Source: Leishmania infantum JPCM5
Lineage: Eukaryota; Euglenozoa; Kinetoplastea; Trypanosomatida; Trypanosomatidae
Assembly (NCBI RefSeq): GCF_000002875.2
Contig: NC_009414.2
Location: 946,155 to 1,010,154, forward strand
Direction: 5' to 3'
DNA: 64,000 bases
Both the position numbers and the translations under genes were made by a program. The notes beneath the pieces are model-generated. The model ran no database searches. It saw nothing but the letters and a program-made list of their open reading frames with translations, and was not told the DNA's origin. Shown piece after piece: positions 44,429 through 52,949 of the stretch (its first letter is position 1; the number at the start of each line of letters is the position of its first letter).

Positions 44429-45694
44429 CTACGCCTCGAACGCGTCCGCCCGAATATACTTCTCGAAGTTCTTCTCCGCATCCCGGAACATGCGCTGGGA
44501 ACGGACGCCGTTGCGGCGGTACGGGTTACCCATGTCATGAACCACGCGGTTCACGCCGGGCTGCACCTCCTTCTCACGGCCGATCGGTGCGTTGAGCTCA
44601 TACTTGAAGTCACGGTACACCTGATGGATCGTGGGCGAGTACCGCAGCAGCTCGTCCGGCGTCGGCGCGTTTGTGAGCACCTGCGCACGGCGCTTCCAGT
44701 GGCCGCGCATGGTGTGGATGCGGCCGGCAAAGTCGCGCATGTTGAAGAACTTCTTGTCAATGAGCTCCTTGCGCTGCTGTAGAACCCGCATCACGCCGGC
44801 ACGGTCGTTGCGCGCCTGATAGAACACTTCAGCTCTCTCCAGGCACTGGTCCGCCAGTGCGAAGACGCGATCGTAATCAAAGGGCGAGAAGTACACGAAC
44901 TTCTCCTCGAAGTTGAGGTTGAAGCGGCGGCCTAGGCGGGGAAGTAGACGCAGCATCTTATGTGACTGGCCCGAGTTGTGAAACATGTCGACGAGGGCGA
45001 CGGCCTCCTCGAAGACGGTGCCTGCGGCATCATCACTCATTGCTTCTGAAGTGAGGCCCAGCTCAAAGAGCGCCTCTACAATCAGCTCCAGCGGCGGTTG
45101 GACAGCGTTGTCAAGCATCTGCAGCGCAGCTTCACAGTTTGTCTTGCTGCTGGCCAGCCGCCCCGTTCGACGAAAGGCACCGGCGAGCTTGAGGCGGATG
45201 CCAGCCACCTGCGGATGATCTTTAGGGTAGGCCAGCTCATACGCCTTCGCCACCACACCGTAGTACTCTAAGGCCTCTTGATGCAGACCGCCCTCTGTGA
45301 GGTAGTCGCCTTGCAGCTCCATCTTCGCCACCTCGCCGAGGGGAACGTACGGGCGCCTCGGGGCGAGGCCCGCCTGGGGCGCCACCGCACGGGATTGCTC
45401 GTTCGCATGCACAAGATCAGTGCTGTCCACATCCCCCCAGGCGACCACCTCTGGTGACGCAGCCGTCGCAGGTTTGCCAGGCCCCGAGCTGCTCGGCGCA
45501 GCCGCCAGCTGACCCTTGCGCGCTGCGGCGAGAGAGACACCGCGTGGCAACCGCTCCAGCGGCCGCACCAGCTGATTGGGGAACAACTCGCCCTTGAAGT
45601 AGGAGGTGTAGAGGCGTGTGATGAGCCGTGCTTGGCAGCGTAGGGCGCCTACCGCGGAGGACGGCTGCAGCACTGCGCTAACGACCGCGCGCAT
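44429..45694 (-). CDS. Probable mitochondrial TPR-like protein, 421 aa
   Basis: The N-terminus (MRAVVSAVLQ, with Arg at 2, 19, 23 and 27 and no acidic residue before position 36) looks like a mitochondrial targeting peptide. Residues about 118-300 are helical and TPR-like, with GDYLTEGGLHQEALEYYGVV followed by KAYELAYPKDHPQVAGIRLK, the latter like kinesin-light-chain-type repeats, and later VALVDMFHNSGQSHKMLRLL. The C-terminus is basic and extended (KELIDKKFFNMRDFAGRIHT; MGNPYRRNGVRSQRMFRDAE) and could bind RNA or a ribosome. I suspect a mitoribosome- or kinetoplast-RNA-associated protein, but this is inference. The start ATG is at 45694 with an uninterrupted frame. Confidence 0.75.
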   Translation of the reverse strand: MRAVVSAVLQPSSAVGALRCQARLITRLYTSYFKGELFPNQLVRPLERLPRGVSLAAARKGQLAAAPSSSGPGKPATAASPEVVAWGDVDSTDLVHANEQSRAVAPQAGLAPRRPYVPLGEVAKMELQGDYLTEGGLHQEALEYYGVVAKAYELAYPKDHPQVAGIRLKLAGAFRRTGRLASSKTNCEAALQMLDNAVQPPLELIVEALFELGLTSEAMSDDAAGTVFEEAVALVDMFHNSGQSHKMLRLLPRLGRRFNLNFEEKFVYFSPFDYDRVFALADQCLERAEVFYQARNDRAGVMRVLQQRKELIDKKFFNMRDFAGRIHTMRGHWKRRAQVLTNAPTPDELLRYSPTIHQVYRDFKYELNAPIGREKEVQPGVNRVVHDMGNPYRRNGVRSQRMFRDAEKNFEKYIRADAFEA

Positions 45695-46351
45695 CTGCTT
45701 TCGCGGCTAATGGATGGAGAGGGGGAAGCTCGAAAGGAGAAGGTAGAGAAAGGGGCTTGGGTAATGGGAACGGCAAAAGAGGGAGAGCGCGTATGTTGCC
45801 AGCAGCACAGACGCTGCCTAGCGTCTTATTCTTGTTGCTGCTCTGCGAGAGCAGCAGGAAGGAAGCAAGGAGGAAGGGAGGGAATAGCAACGAAGAGGAT
45901 GAAGCGCTGCAGCACATCGAGCACGCGGGAGCACAGGCAGGAGGAGAAAAAGGAAGAACGCACGTGAGGCGCAGTCAGATAAGCGCTGAGACTGCTTGCA
46001 AGCGTGTCCTTGGTTTGCAGCTCTTGAAATTGGGCTCAGCCGCCTGGTATGGAGTGGCGATGGCAAAGAGAGAGATACGGAGAAGCGCTCTGATCTCCTG
46101 AGGTAAATCAAGCGTGTCGATGAATGTCTGCCCTGTTCTTAATATGCTGATGTTGAGTGAGAGACGGGTGAGGTGTGAGACGGCCAGCACACCTCACCTG
46201 AAAAAAAAGTAGAGCACATGTGGTGGAATACACATAGTCCGCAGATTCCCCTCCTCTGCGCATGTGCGTGTGAAGCGGGGTGGAGGGGTGCATCTGTATC
46301 TCTCGGCGTGCACCAGCGTCCGTACACAAACGCTTCCCGGTAGCTCATCGC
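45695..46351. other. Spacer between the membrane glycoprotein and TPR-like genes
   Basis: Purine-rich plus strand at 45705-45800 gives a polypyrimidine tract just upstream of the TPR-like gene. No other signal. Confidence 0.6.
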
Positions 46352-47458
46352 TCACGAGTAGGGATCGTCCGGATTCTGTAAAGAGTTATACCCCTCCTTG
46401 TGTCGCTGCGACATGCCCATAAACCGCAAGGTGACAAACTGCGCCGTCCGCGCGCCTGCCGCCGCTGACTTGGCGCATGGAACAATGTCCATTACGTCAC
46501 GCTTGCCGAGAACGTAATAGTTGTGCGCAGACACTGCCGCTTGATATAGGAGAAACAGAAACAAAGAAATCAGCAGCAGCCTTCGCAGCACCGGCGTGGA
46601 CCGCGTCGGCTGCATGGTGTCTTTGCTGTCGCCACCACTGCTGGATGTGTTCGACGCGCTCGGCTTCGCCGCGTCACCTCCTTCCCACTCCCCGTAGCTC
46701 ACAGACACCTGGGTAAAGTAGTACGGTGTGGCCGCATTCTCCATCGGAAAGGTGTACGCGAATAACACGGCGCCCCCGCTGGCAGCGCGCACAAGGTCGC
46801 CGGATGCGTAAACCTTATCCCCTGATCTGAACTTTTCGTCAGTACGGCCGTCGGCGCTGACACGAATGATGAGCGCATTCACGTTCGGCGGCAGCACCGC
46901 CTTGAAGTACATGGTCAGAGGCAGCTGCGGCGTGGCACGAAGCCTGTGCGGCACAGGAGCGATAAAGCTGTTGTCCGGCGCAACCGCCACGTGGCAGACG
47001 GGGCTGTTCGCAAAGAAGCTAAAAAATCGAAACGGGGTCGGGCCGTCGGTGCGCACACGCATCACACGCACCTCAATGTCCGTTCCAGCCGCTACGTTCG
47101 CGAGCTCCAAAATGCCGTTGTTGTCCGACACTTCCGTGAGCTGCGCCCCTTCTGAGATTCGGTAAGTTGCATTGATATACAGCCACCGCGCCAGCATGTT
47201 ACCAAGATTGAGGGGGAAGGCACGTGCAATCAGGACGATTGCCTCGCCAGCTGCTGGTGCCTGCTCCACCGGGATGGTGTAGTGGTCATTGAACTCACCA
47301 GCGAAGCCGTGTTTCTCGGCGCAGAGCGGCGCCACAACCACTTCAGCACTCACCGGCGCGCACATCACCGTCAATAATGCAAGCAGCAAGATACCGGCGG
47401 CGAGAAGCGGCCCCGCCGCGCGCGGGCGGCGACTGCTCCCAGAGGCTAAGTCACTCAT
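46352..47458 (-). CDS. Type I membrane glycoprotein with GYxx-hydrophobic tail, 368 aa
   Basis: A signal peptide covers about 1-38: a basic start, then GPLLAAGILLLALLTVMCAP, with likely cleavage after VSA. The lumenal part (39-290) is predicted to be beta-rich with two N-glycosylation sites (Asn95 in NATY, Asn270 in NTSS). A Ser/Thr/Gly stalk (265-285) follows. One membrane helix lies at about 291-312 (LRRLLLISLFLFLLYQAAVS). The cytosolic tail contains Gly-Tyr-Asn-Ser-Leu (356-360), which fits the GYxx(hydrophobic) signal for endosomal/lysosomal sorting. I do not recognise the family; lysosomal membrane protein or Atg27-like receptor are possibilities only. The start at 47458 is supported by the signal peptide; the 29-residue upstream extension would bury it. 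Confidence 0.75.
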   Translation of the reverse strand: MSDLASGSSRRPRAAGPLLAAGILLLALLTVMCAPVSAEVVVAPLCAEKHGFAGEFNDHYTIPVEQAPAAGEAIVLIARAFPLNLGNMLARWLYINATYRISEGAQLTEVSDNNGILELANVAAGTDIEVRVMRVRTDGPTPFRFFSFFANSPVCHVAVAPDNSFIAPVPHRLRATPQLPLTMYFKAVLPPNVNALIIRVSADGRTDEKFRSGDKVYASGDLVRAASGGAVLFAYTFPMENAATPYYFTQVSVSYGEWEGGDAAKPSASNTSSSGGDSKDTMQPTRSTPVLRRLLLISLFLFLLYQAAVSAHNYYVLGKRDVMDIVPCAKSAAAGARTAQFVTLRFMGMSQRHKEGYNSLQNPDDPYS

Positions 47459-47755
47459 GTGTGTGTTTCTTCTTTGGCTGTCGTGTAGTGTGATGTCGAT
47501 ATGCATGCGCGTGCCTACTTGCGTATACGCGGAGAAGGAAAGCACTTTGGTTTTTACAAGAAGAAAGGAGGCGGTCCATGTGAAAATAAAGAGAATAGGG
47601 AATAGTTAGGCATGAAAAAAGATATACCCTAGCTGGGCAAGGCAAAGCAGAGATCGTGATGGCTACAGAGGAAGTCGGCGAGGCTGGGGCTGGGAGCTGG
47701 CACGCCGCGCCGTCACGCTTCCGAGAGAGTCATAGGGGCGACAGAGACATGCTGC
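47459..47755. other. Spacer, probable leader of the membrane glycoprotein gene
   Basis: No coding signal is seen in this 297-nt stretch. It should contain the 5' leader of the glycoprotein mRNA and the 3' end of whatever precedes it. Confidence 0.5.
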
Positions 47756-48040
47756 TCAGGAGGCACCCGTTCCACACGATCGCATGTCTGGACTCTTTTC
47801 GTTGTCTCCGCTTTTCGTGCGCACCTTAGCGGCACTGGATGCAGCGGGGTCACATGTATCACTGTGTGCGTCGGTGTTCATCCTCGTAACGGTCGTGGGG
47901 GAACGTTTGGAGCTTGCATCGAGTAGTACATCAAGCGTGTAACCTTTACTGTCTTCTGCGGATGGCTTTTGCTGAAGTCTTGTCTTGAACAGGGCGGGGC
48001 GCTCCGTGGGCGCAAGGGCCGAAATTTCCTTCGGCTGCAT
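47756..48040 (-). CDS. Candidate small protein, 94 aa
   Basis: It starts MQPKEISALAPTERPALFKT and continues with balanced, hydrophilic composition to KSGDNEKSPDMRSCGTGAS. A pyrimidine-rich tract ending in gcccacAG on the minus strand (AG 48092-48093) lies 51 nt before the ATG. A five-codon upstream ORF sits between them. It matches no family I know. It lies in the 768-nt gap between the transporter and the glycoprotein gene, and could be only 3' UTR. Conservation in other Leishmania would decide. Confidence 0.4.
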   Translation of the reverse strand: MQPKEISALAPTERPALFKTRLQQKPSAEDSKGYTLDVLLDASSKRSPTTVTRMNTDAHSDTCDPAASSAAKVRTKSGDNEKSPDMRSCGTGAS

Positions 48041-48226
48041 GGCAGTAGTTGCGCTAGTCGCTCTTCTCCATTCGTGTGGCCGCTGCGCAGCCTGTGGGCA
48101 AGAGACGAAAAAGTGGTGTGCAGCAGTAGCAGAGGCGCAGCACAGGCTCCGCCGAGAGTATCAGGCACCCCCAGGACAGAAAAAAACCGCCCGACCGCTC
48201 GAGCGGCGACGAGCGGCGACGAGCGC
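48041..48226. other. Short spacer downstream of the transporter gene
   Basis: It carries the predicted acceptor at 48092-48093 and a cgagcggcgacgagcggcga duplication near 48200-48219. Confidence 0.5.
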
Positions 48227-49204
48227 TCACACCGAGATCACCTTCACCTCAGCTCCTCTGTGCCGTTGATAGGGAGAGCTCTGGCGCGAGTTCCGCCAAA
48301 TCGTGGGGCTGCGCGGTAGTGGCGACTCGATCTTCGAGTACGAGTACCCCGCCAGCCCAAGAAGTGTGAGGGAGATGCCGATCAGCTTCTTCTGCGGCAT
48401 GTTGGCTGACACAAAGATGAAGTCTAGCACAAACACCAACGACGTCTTCAAGTAGCCAACAACGTTCATCGTCAGCGGCGACGTCTTTCCTACGAAGAGA
48501 AAGAAGGAGAAGTTCACGCCAAAGGCAAAGATGCAAGACAGCAGCACCGTCCACACCGTCTTGAAGGTGACCTCGTACGCGGCCAGCTTCTCACCGCCGT
48601 CCAGCGGAATCACCACGAGCAAGAGCATGACGGCGCTAAGGGGGGTTTCATAGATGAGCAGCTGCATCGGCTGCGCACCCAGCTCCACCTGCTTTGTCTT
48701 GCCCCAGATCGTGTAGAGGGAGTTGGCGATGATGGCGAGAAACGCCCACACCGTGCCCATCCAGTTCACATCCGTGTCAGCGTAGAAGGTGACGCCGACG
48801 CCGATGCACACGGGCAACAGCGACAGCAGTGTGCTCAGCTTCTCCCGCTTGCCATAGTGCACCCGCTCAACGAGAACAATCATGGGCGTGCAAAGAATCT
48901 TCAGCACCTGATACACGCTTACCGAGTTGGTTAGGAGAGAGAGGTTGTTGAAGACGACGTAGCCGCAGAAGGCGCAGCTGATGGGGAGCACCCGGCGGAT
49001 CGAGAGCTTCTTCGGCGTGAACAACTTGACCCCGTACGCAAAGAAGACGCAGCCCAGAAATGTCGTGGTAAAGTGGATGATGGTAAGAACCGTACTAAAC
49101 TCGAAGTGCGCCTCGACAAAGACGAACCGCTTGTTGACAATGATGACCCCGATGCTGCTCGTGATGTTCAGCAGCAAGCTGAAGAGCAGCGAGGCGGTGC
49201 TCAT
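48227..49204 (-). CDS. Nucleotide-sugar/triose-phosphate transporter family (SLC35) protein, 325 aa
   Basis: This is a polytopic drug/metabolite-transporter fold with about ten hydrophobic segments. The family opening NITSSIGVIIVNKRFVF (13-29) contains the typical 'NK' after helix 1. Also visible are YVVFNNLSLLTNSVSVYQVL, comparable to the 'NxSLxxxSVxFYQxxK' signature of SLC35 E-type carriers, and KILCTPMIVLVE. In the C-terminal half are NVVGYLKTSLVFVLDFIFV and KKLIGISLTLLGLAGYSYSK, where family members carry 'G...K' and 'G...YS' signatures. It probably sits in the Golgi or ER and exchanges a nucleotide sugar or similar substrate; substrate cannot be read from sequence. The pattern is nearest SLC35E3/plant TPT-like members. 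The tail after 290 is hydrophilic. The start ATG is at 49204. Confidence 0.88.
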   Translation of the reverse strand: MSTASLLFSLLLNITSSIGVIIVNKRFVFVEAHFEFSTVLTIIHFTTTFLGCVFFAYGVKLFTPKKLSIRRVLPISCAFCGYVVFNNLSLLTNSVSVYQVLKILCTPMIVLVERVHYGKREKLSTLLSLLPVCIGVGVTFYADTDVNWMGTVWAFLAIIANSLYTIWGKTKQVELGAQPMQLLIYETPLSAVMLLLVVIPLDGGEKLAAYEVTFKTVWTVLLSCIFAFGVNFSFFLFVGKTSPLTMNVVGYLKTSLVFVLDFIFVSANMPQKKLIGISLTLLGLAGYSYSKIESPLPRSPTIWRNSRQSSPYQRHRGAEVKVISV

Positions 49205-49823
49205 GGCTTTCGCTGCTGCTTCGCTGAGAGAGGGGGTGCGAATGTATGGGACCGCGTAGCACTACGTGCAGTGCAGGAATGCCACGCGCACGCCCGCCCC
49301 GTCTGCTTTTCTTGCTTCCCGTTCGACGCCACGAAGAGGTCAGTACACATGCATGTGCACACGCGTGCATGCAGCCCCAAAAAGAGCGGCGATAGGCGAA
49401 TTCTAGATGGGAAGCAGCGGGATGCGCGCACGCACCTACACGAAAAAAAAAGGGAAAAGAAGGAGTGTAAGCACAAGTCGACGCGCACAGAGTTCAATGT
49501 AAGCGCAAGCAGGAAAAGAAAGAGATGCCTGCCTGCGCTGAGTAGCAGCAGCAGGAGCAGCACTAGCAACCACGCCCGTGGTAGCGAGGCCTCAGACGCA
49601 TACGTTTCGTCACCTTTCCACTCTTTTCTCTATGTGCGTTTTTTTTTCGGTGTATCTGCCTTTCCTCCGTGCTGAGAACGTGCCAGCTTACCGGAAGAAA
49701 GGACGAGCAGCAGAGGAAGAGAAAGACACGGGCACGCACCCGCAAACAGAGAAGCGCAACCACAATAGTCAGTAAGTCATGAAAACCCTTGCACGACATT
49801 CTCGCCTCTCGAACTGCTGCTCC
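49205..49823. other. Spacer upstream of the transporter gene
   Basis: No gene is seen. It should hold the transporter leader and splice tract, with pyrimidine-rich minus-strand patches around 49440-49465. Confidence 0.55.
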
Positions 49824-49836
49824 TCTTCCACGATAT
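49824..49836 (+). repeat. Left target-site duplication of the 50-kb SIDER
   Basis: tcttccacgatat matches tcttcaacgatac at 50321-50333 in 11 of 13 positions and directly abuts the retroposon hallmark. Confidence 0.6.
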
Positions 49837-50320
49837 GCCCTCATGTTGGCCGGCGGTCTCACCGCCGTATCAGGGCCCCGTACCCCACACTCTTTGTGGG
49901 GGAAGCCAAGCGCCTGCACAGCCCGCCCTCGGGGCACGGCTGGCCGACTCTCGGTGCCAGTGGACAGGTCTGGGCCGGTGCTGTGCCGAGGAGACCTGCG
50001 GATCATGGCCACGCTTGTAACGACTCACTACAAATCGTGTCGACAGGTCGTCGAATGCACGCATCCGCCCACGTTTTATTCCTGCTCTTGCTGCGTTGCG
50101 GTGATGCCGAGTGTGATCCCGTACCTGGTCTGCGCTGCCTGCAGTGGAATCCAAGTGGGCGGAACGACGCCCAACGGTGCTGGCTGACCCGATATGTCCT
50201 TGATGAGCAGCCACCGTGCAGCAGTGGAAAGTAAACAGCTGGGACTGTGCACTCATATAGTTTGCTGACCTGTTCGCTGTCGAGTGGGCACGTTGGAGAG
50301 GAAATAAAAAAAAACTTGAA
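49837..50320 (+). mobile_element. SIDER-type retroposon with intact hallmark and A-rich tail, 484 bp
   Basis: It begins gccctcatgttggccggcgg, then tcaccgccgtatcagggccc, the hallmark shared with the DIRE 5' end at 14098. Its body 49862-50299 aligns gap-free with 21599-21162 (reverse) with about two differences. After position ~50187 the sequence switches from DIRE 5'-like to DIRE 3'-like, consistent with an internally deleted, non-autonomous derivative. It ends in an A-rich tail (aggaaataaaaaaaaac, about 50298-50314) and is bracketed by probable 13-bp target duplications. It is antisense to local transcription, in the spacer downstream of the SH3 gene. The 5' hallmark is GC-rich and could fold like the L1Tc Pr77/HDV-like ribozyme, which I have not modelled. 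Confidence 0.8.
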
Positions 50321-50333
50321 TCTTCAACGATAC
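50321..50333 (+). repeat. Right target-site duplication of the 50-kb SIDER
   Basis: tcttcaacgatac follows the A-rich tail and mirrors 49824-49836 with two mismatches. Confidence 0.6.
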
Positions 50334-50683
50334 TGGTGAGACGCAGGAGCAACCAGAAAACAGAAAGCAGAGAACACAAGAGGGGGATCTGTAGGCTAAC
50401 GATGTGGAGCGTCACACGCGCAGCAACAGAATACAAAGAGTAACAAGCATGCATGCATCATGTCTGTGGATAGGAAATACACACGCGCACACCACAGTCG
50501 CTGCGTGCCACGCCAAAAGAGCCAAAAAAAAACCACAACAAAAAGAAGAGACGCCGGCAAGCAAAGAAAAGCGCACGCACTGGATGTGTGAGAGAGAATA
50601 GTGTGGAGAGGATGAGGTAAGAAGTCAAGGGAGATCGGTTGATGAAGACAGAGGGAGAAAGCGATATAGGCATGCTACTTATA

Positions 50684-50724
50684 TGCATGTAAGTATCGAT
50701 ACGTATAGATGTGTATACACATCT
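50684..50724. repeat. Palindrome cluster including a perfect 18-bp palindrome
   Basis: agatgtgtatacacatct (50707-50724) is a perfect palindrome. Immediately before it are the near-palindrome acttatatgcatgtaagt (50684-50701, one wobble pair) and a central tatcgata overlapping its end. Together they form a potential multi-hairpin or cruciform site. Coordinates of the second element may be off by one or two bases. Confidence 0.7.
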
Positions 50725-51503
50725 GCAGAGGAGCGAGGCTGGAAGGGGCGGTAGGAGGTGAAAGAGGAGAAGTCGCACAAAAGAGGTACGCCTGGTCTTT
50801 CCTCCCTCTTTCCGCTAAATGTATGCGTGCGTGTGCGTGTGCGTGGGGGTGGGGGAAAGGGGGGCTGACCGTGCGCAGCGTGTATATGTTGTCTGCTCTT
50901 CCTTATGTATGTATGGCCCGCTTCTCGGAGAGTGCTGTGATGTTGCCTTTCCCTTGTGATGCTGTGGCATGCTATGTATGTCTGTTTGTGCGTGTGCCCG
51001 TGGCTTCGTGGTTTCGCGGTGACGAAGCACCCTCCGGAAGGGATGAAAGCGTGAGGCAGTCAAGAGAAAGGCGCACTGCGCACGCATCTCCGCGCAAAAG
51101 TACGGGCATAGAAAGCCACACGCGTGCCAGCAAGCATGCCGGCAGGATTCTGAAAGTACAACCAAAAAAAAAAAAACAGGGAGCGTGAGGTGACCATGAG
51201 AGAGGCAGGGAAGGGGGGGAGAAACAATGAGGACTGGCAAGATGGGCGAACCACAAGTGGCGACGCGGCGATGCTGGGGAGGAGGGGGGGGCAAGCATCT
51301 GTGCACACCCACCAAACAAGCGAGCAGGCCACACAGCCAAACGAAAAGAGATATGCACGGCGTAATACCTGTATCGGCCACGGCCAACGTACACACAAGC
51401 CGGTCAAGCACCTTTCTCTATGCCCCCTCCTCCTTTATTTAGAACAAGGGTTTGAGCTGTCCTTGCTGCTTGCCGTGCTGCTTAGCTCCAGCTGTCCCTT
51501 TAC

Positions 51504-51524
51504 GGTGGTGGTGGTGGTGGTGGT
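51504..51524. repeat. (GGT)7 repeat
   Basis: Seven GGT units on the plus strand, i.e. ACC repeats in the transcript. It lies in the SH3 gene's downstream spacer. Confidence 0.85.
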
Positions 51525-51985
51525 AGATGGTTGGTGGCCAAAGATGGAGTGAGAGAAGAAGGCGATATATGTCGAGAGCGAATCTCATCTAAGGGCAAAG
51601 GCCCTGTGAAAGGCGAGGGAGGCGCGGCCAACAGAAGCAAGGAAAACGGAAAAGAGGAAGTGAAGGACAGATACACATCAAAGAAGCCTCCGATGTGCAC
51701 TCCCTCTCTCTACACACGCACACAGACTCACGCAGGGAGAGAGAGATGAAGGCACAGAGAAGAGCGGGTTCATTCACCGGCATCTATGACCTCTACGAAT
51801 GCACACGCTCACACTCCAATGGCACACCCATGGACGTTGATGAGGCGTCAACCAGGTGTGGGGAAATCAAGCACGTGCAGGGAGCAGCAGGCCCACTGCG
51901 ACAGTTAGCAATGCGCACACTGCAAAGCTGCGCGTGTGGCACACGGGCGTGGACGCGCCTCTCGTCTTCCCGTGAGCGCCTGCAC

Positions 51986-52009
51986 TGTGTGTGTGTGTGT
52001 GTGTGTGTG
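51986..52009. repeat. (GT)n microsatellite
   Basis: Twelve GT units 55 nt beyond the stop codon of the SH3 gene, so probably in its 3' UTR (as CA repeats in the RNA). Confidence 0.9.
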
Positions 52010-52064
52010 CATGTGAATCAAATGCAACGCACAACACCACAGTGCCACCTCTCTCGCACCTCTT

Positions 52065-52949
52065 CTATGCTCTGAGCTGGCGTGGACTGTCGTCGTCCAG
52101 CACACTACGCCCCAGCCCGCTACGTGGGCCAATGATAGGCGAGCGAACCGGTGTGGTGCCGCAGCTGACCGGAACAGTCAACGGCGCGCTGTAGGGGGCT
52201 GAGCGGCTCACATGCGCCTTTTCCTCCTCCACCCGGTCCATCCAGCGCTGACGCTCGCGCTCCACCACCCCATCCAGGTCGTGCAGCTTTCGTGTGAGCA
52301 CGGCGCTGCGGTCCTTGCACGCCGCAACCTCTGTCATGGCCTCCTCCAAGCCCGACTGCATCTGCGCCAGTGCCGAGGCGCGCCGCTGCATTAGCTGATT
52401 GAAGTACACCTCATTCTTCATGAAGGCGTCGACAACAGCGTTGGGGTTCTCGAGCAGGTGGCGGTTGACCGGACCGGCAGCTTGCTGAGCGGGGGTCAAG
52501 TGGATGCTGCTGCTAGTCGGGGCGGCGTGCGCAGCGGCTGTCTCAGGGCTGCGCATCGGCTGCAGAGACGGGCTGGAACCCTTCTTCACAACGTCACTGC
52601 AGTTTCCCAGGTTCAGTGACGTGGATATTGTCGTGTTGGCAAGAGCTGCCCTCGCTGGAGACTCTCCTCCAGCGCGTTGCGGTGTGCGCATGGGGGACGT
52701 TGACTCCCCTGCCGATGGCGGTGCGGAGGAGGCGGGTGCCGGCATCGAAGCTGATGCCTCCGCGGCAGAGATTTCGCGGAGGTACGAAATAGGCACGAAG
52801 CCACGGCGGCGCGCGTCCATGGTTACTTCGACCTTTATCCAGCCATCCTGAGCGATGCCCTCCGTGGCACAGAGTATCTCGCCTTTGAAGACGGACAATT
52901 CCACGTCCTCCTCCGCCTGAAATTCGTGCGCCACGACGAAGTACCGCAT
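52065..52949 (-). CDS. SH3-domain and coiled-coil protein, 294 aa
   Basis: Residues 2-60 form an SH3 domain: YFVVAHEFQAEEDVELSVFK replaces the usual 'ALYDY.....ELSF..G', then GWIKVEV (the conserved Trp) and GFVPISYLREI, equivalent to 'G.vPsnYv'. SH3 domains bind proline-rich peptides; they are uncommon in trypanosomatids. Residues 62-175 are Ser/Pro/Ala-rich and disordered, followed by a coiled coil at about 190-250 (MQSGLEEAMTEVAACKDRSA and DGVVERERQRWMDRVEEEK). The tail carries TPVRSPIIGPRSG-type proline-directed phosphosite motifs. Domain order suits an adaptor for membrane or cytoskeletal complexes. The start ATG is at 52949; the 24 residues upstream in frame come from a CA-rich leader. 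Confidence 0.82.
   Translation of the reverse strand: MRYFVVAHEFQAEEDVELSVFKGEILCATEGIAQDGWIKVEVTMDARRRGFVPISYLREISAAEASASMPAPASSAPPSAGESTSPMRTPQRAGGESPARAALANTTISTSLNLGNCSDVVKKGSSPSLQPMRSPETAAAHAAPTSSSIHLTPAQQAAGPVNRHLLENPNAVVDAFMKNEVYFNQLMQRRASALAQMQSGLEEAMTEVAACKDRSAVLTRKLHDLDGVVERERQRWMDRVEEEKAHVSRSAPYSAPLTVPVSCGTTPVRSPIIGPRSGLGRSVLDDDSPRQLRA

Larger units (their letters stand above)
50334..52064. other. Spacer and probable 3' UTR of the SH3 gene
   Basis: No gene. It contains a cluster of palindromes (50684-50724), a run of 12-13 A (51163-51176), a GGT repeat (51504-51524) and a GT microsatellite (51986-52009). Confidence 0.6.

Noticed and set aside
49779..50234. 151-residue plus-strand ORF and its frame-mates conserved at 14, 21 and 50 kb
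   Set aside because: The apparent conservation of translated frames is simply DNA identity of the SIDER/DIRE copies. Several frames are open at once, and none has a protein family.
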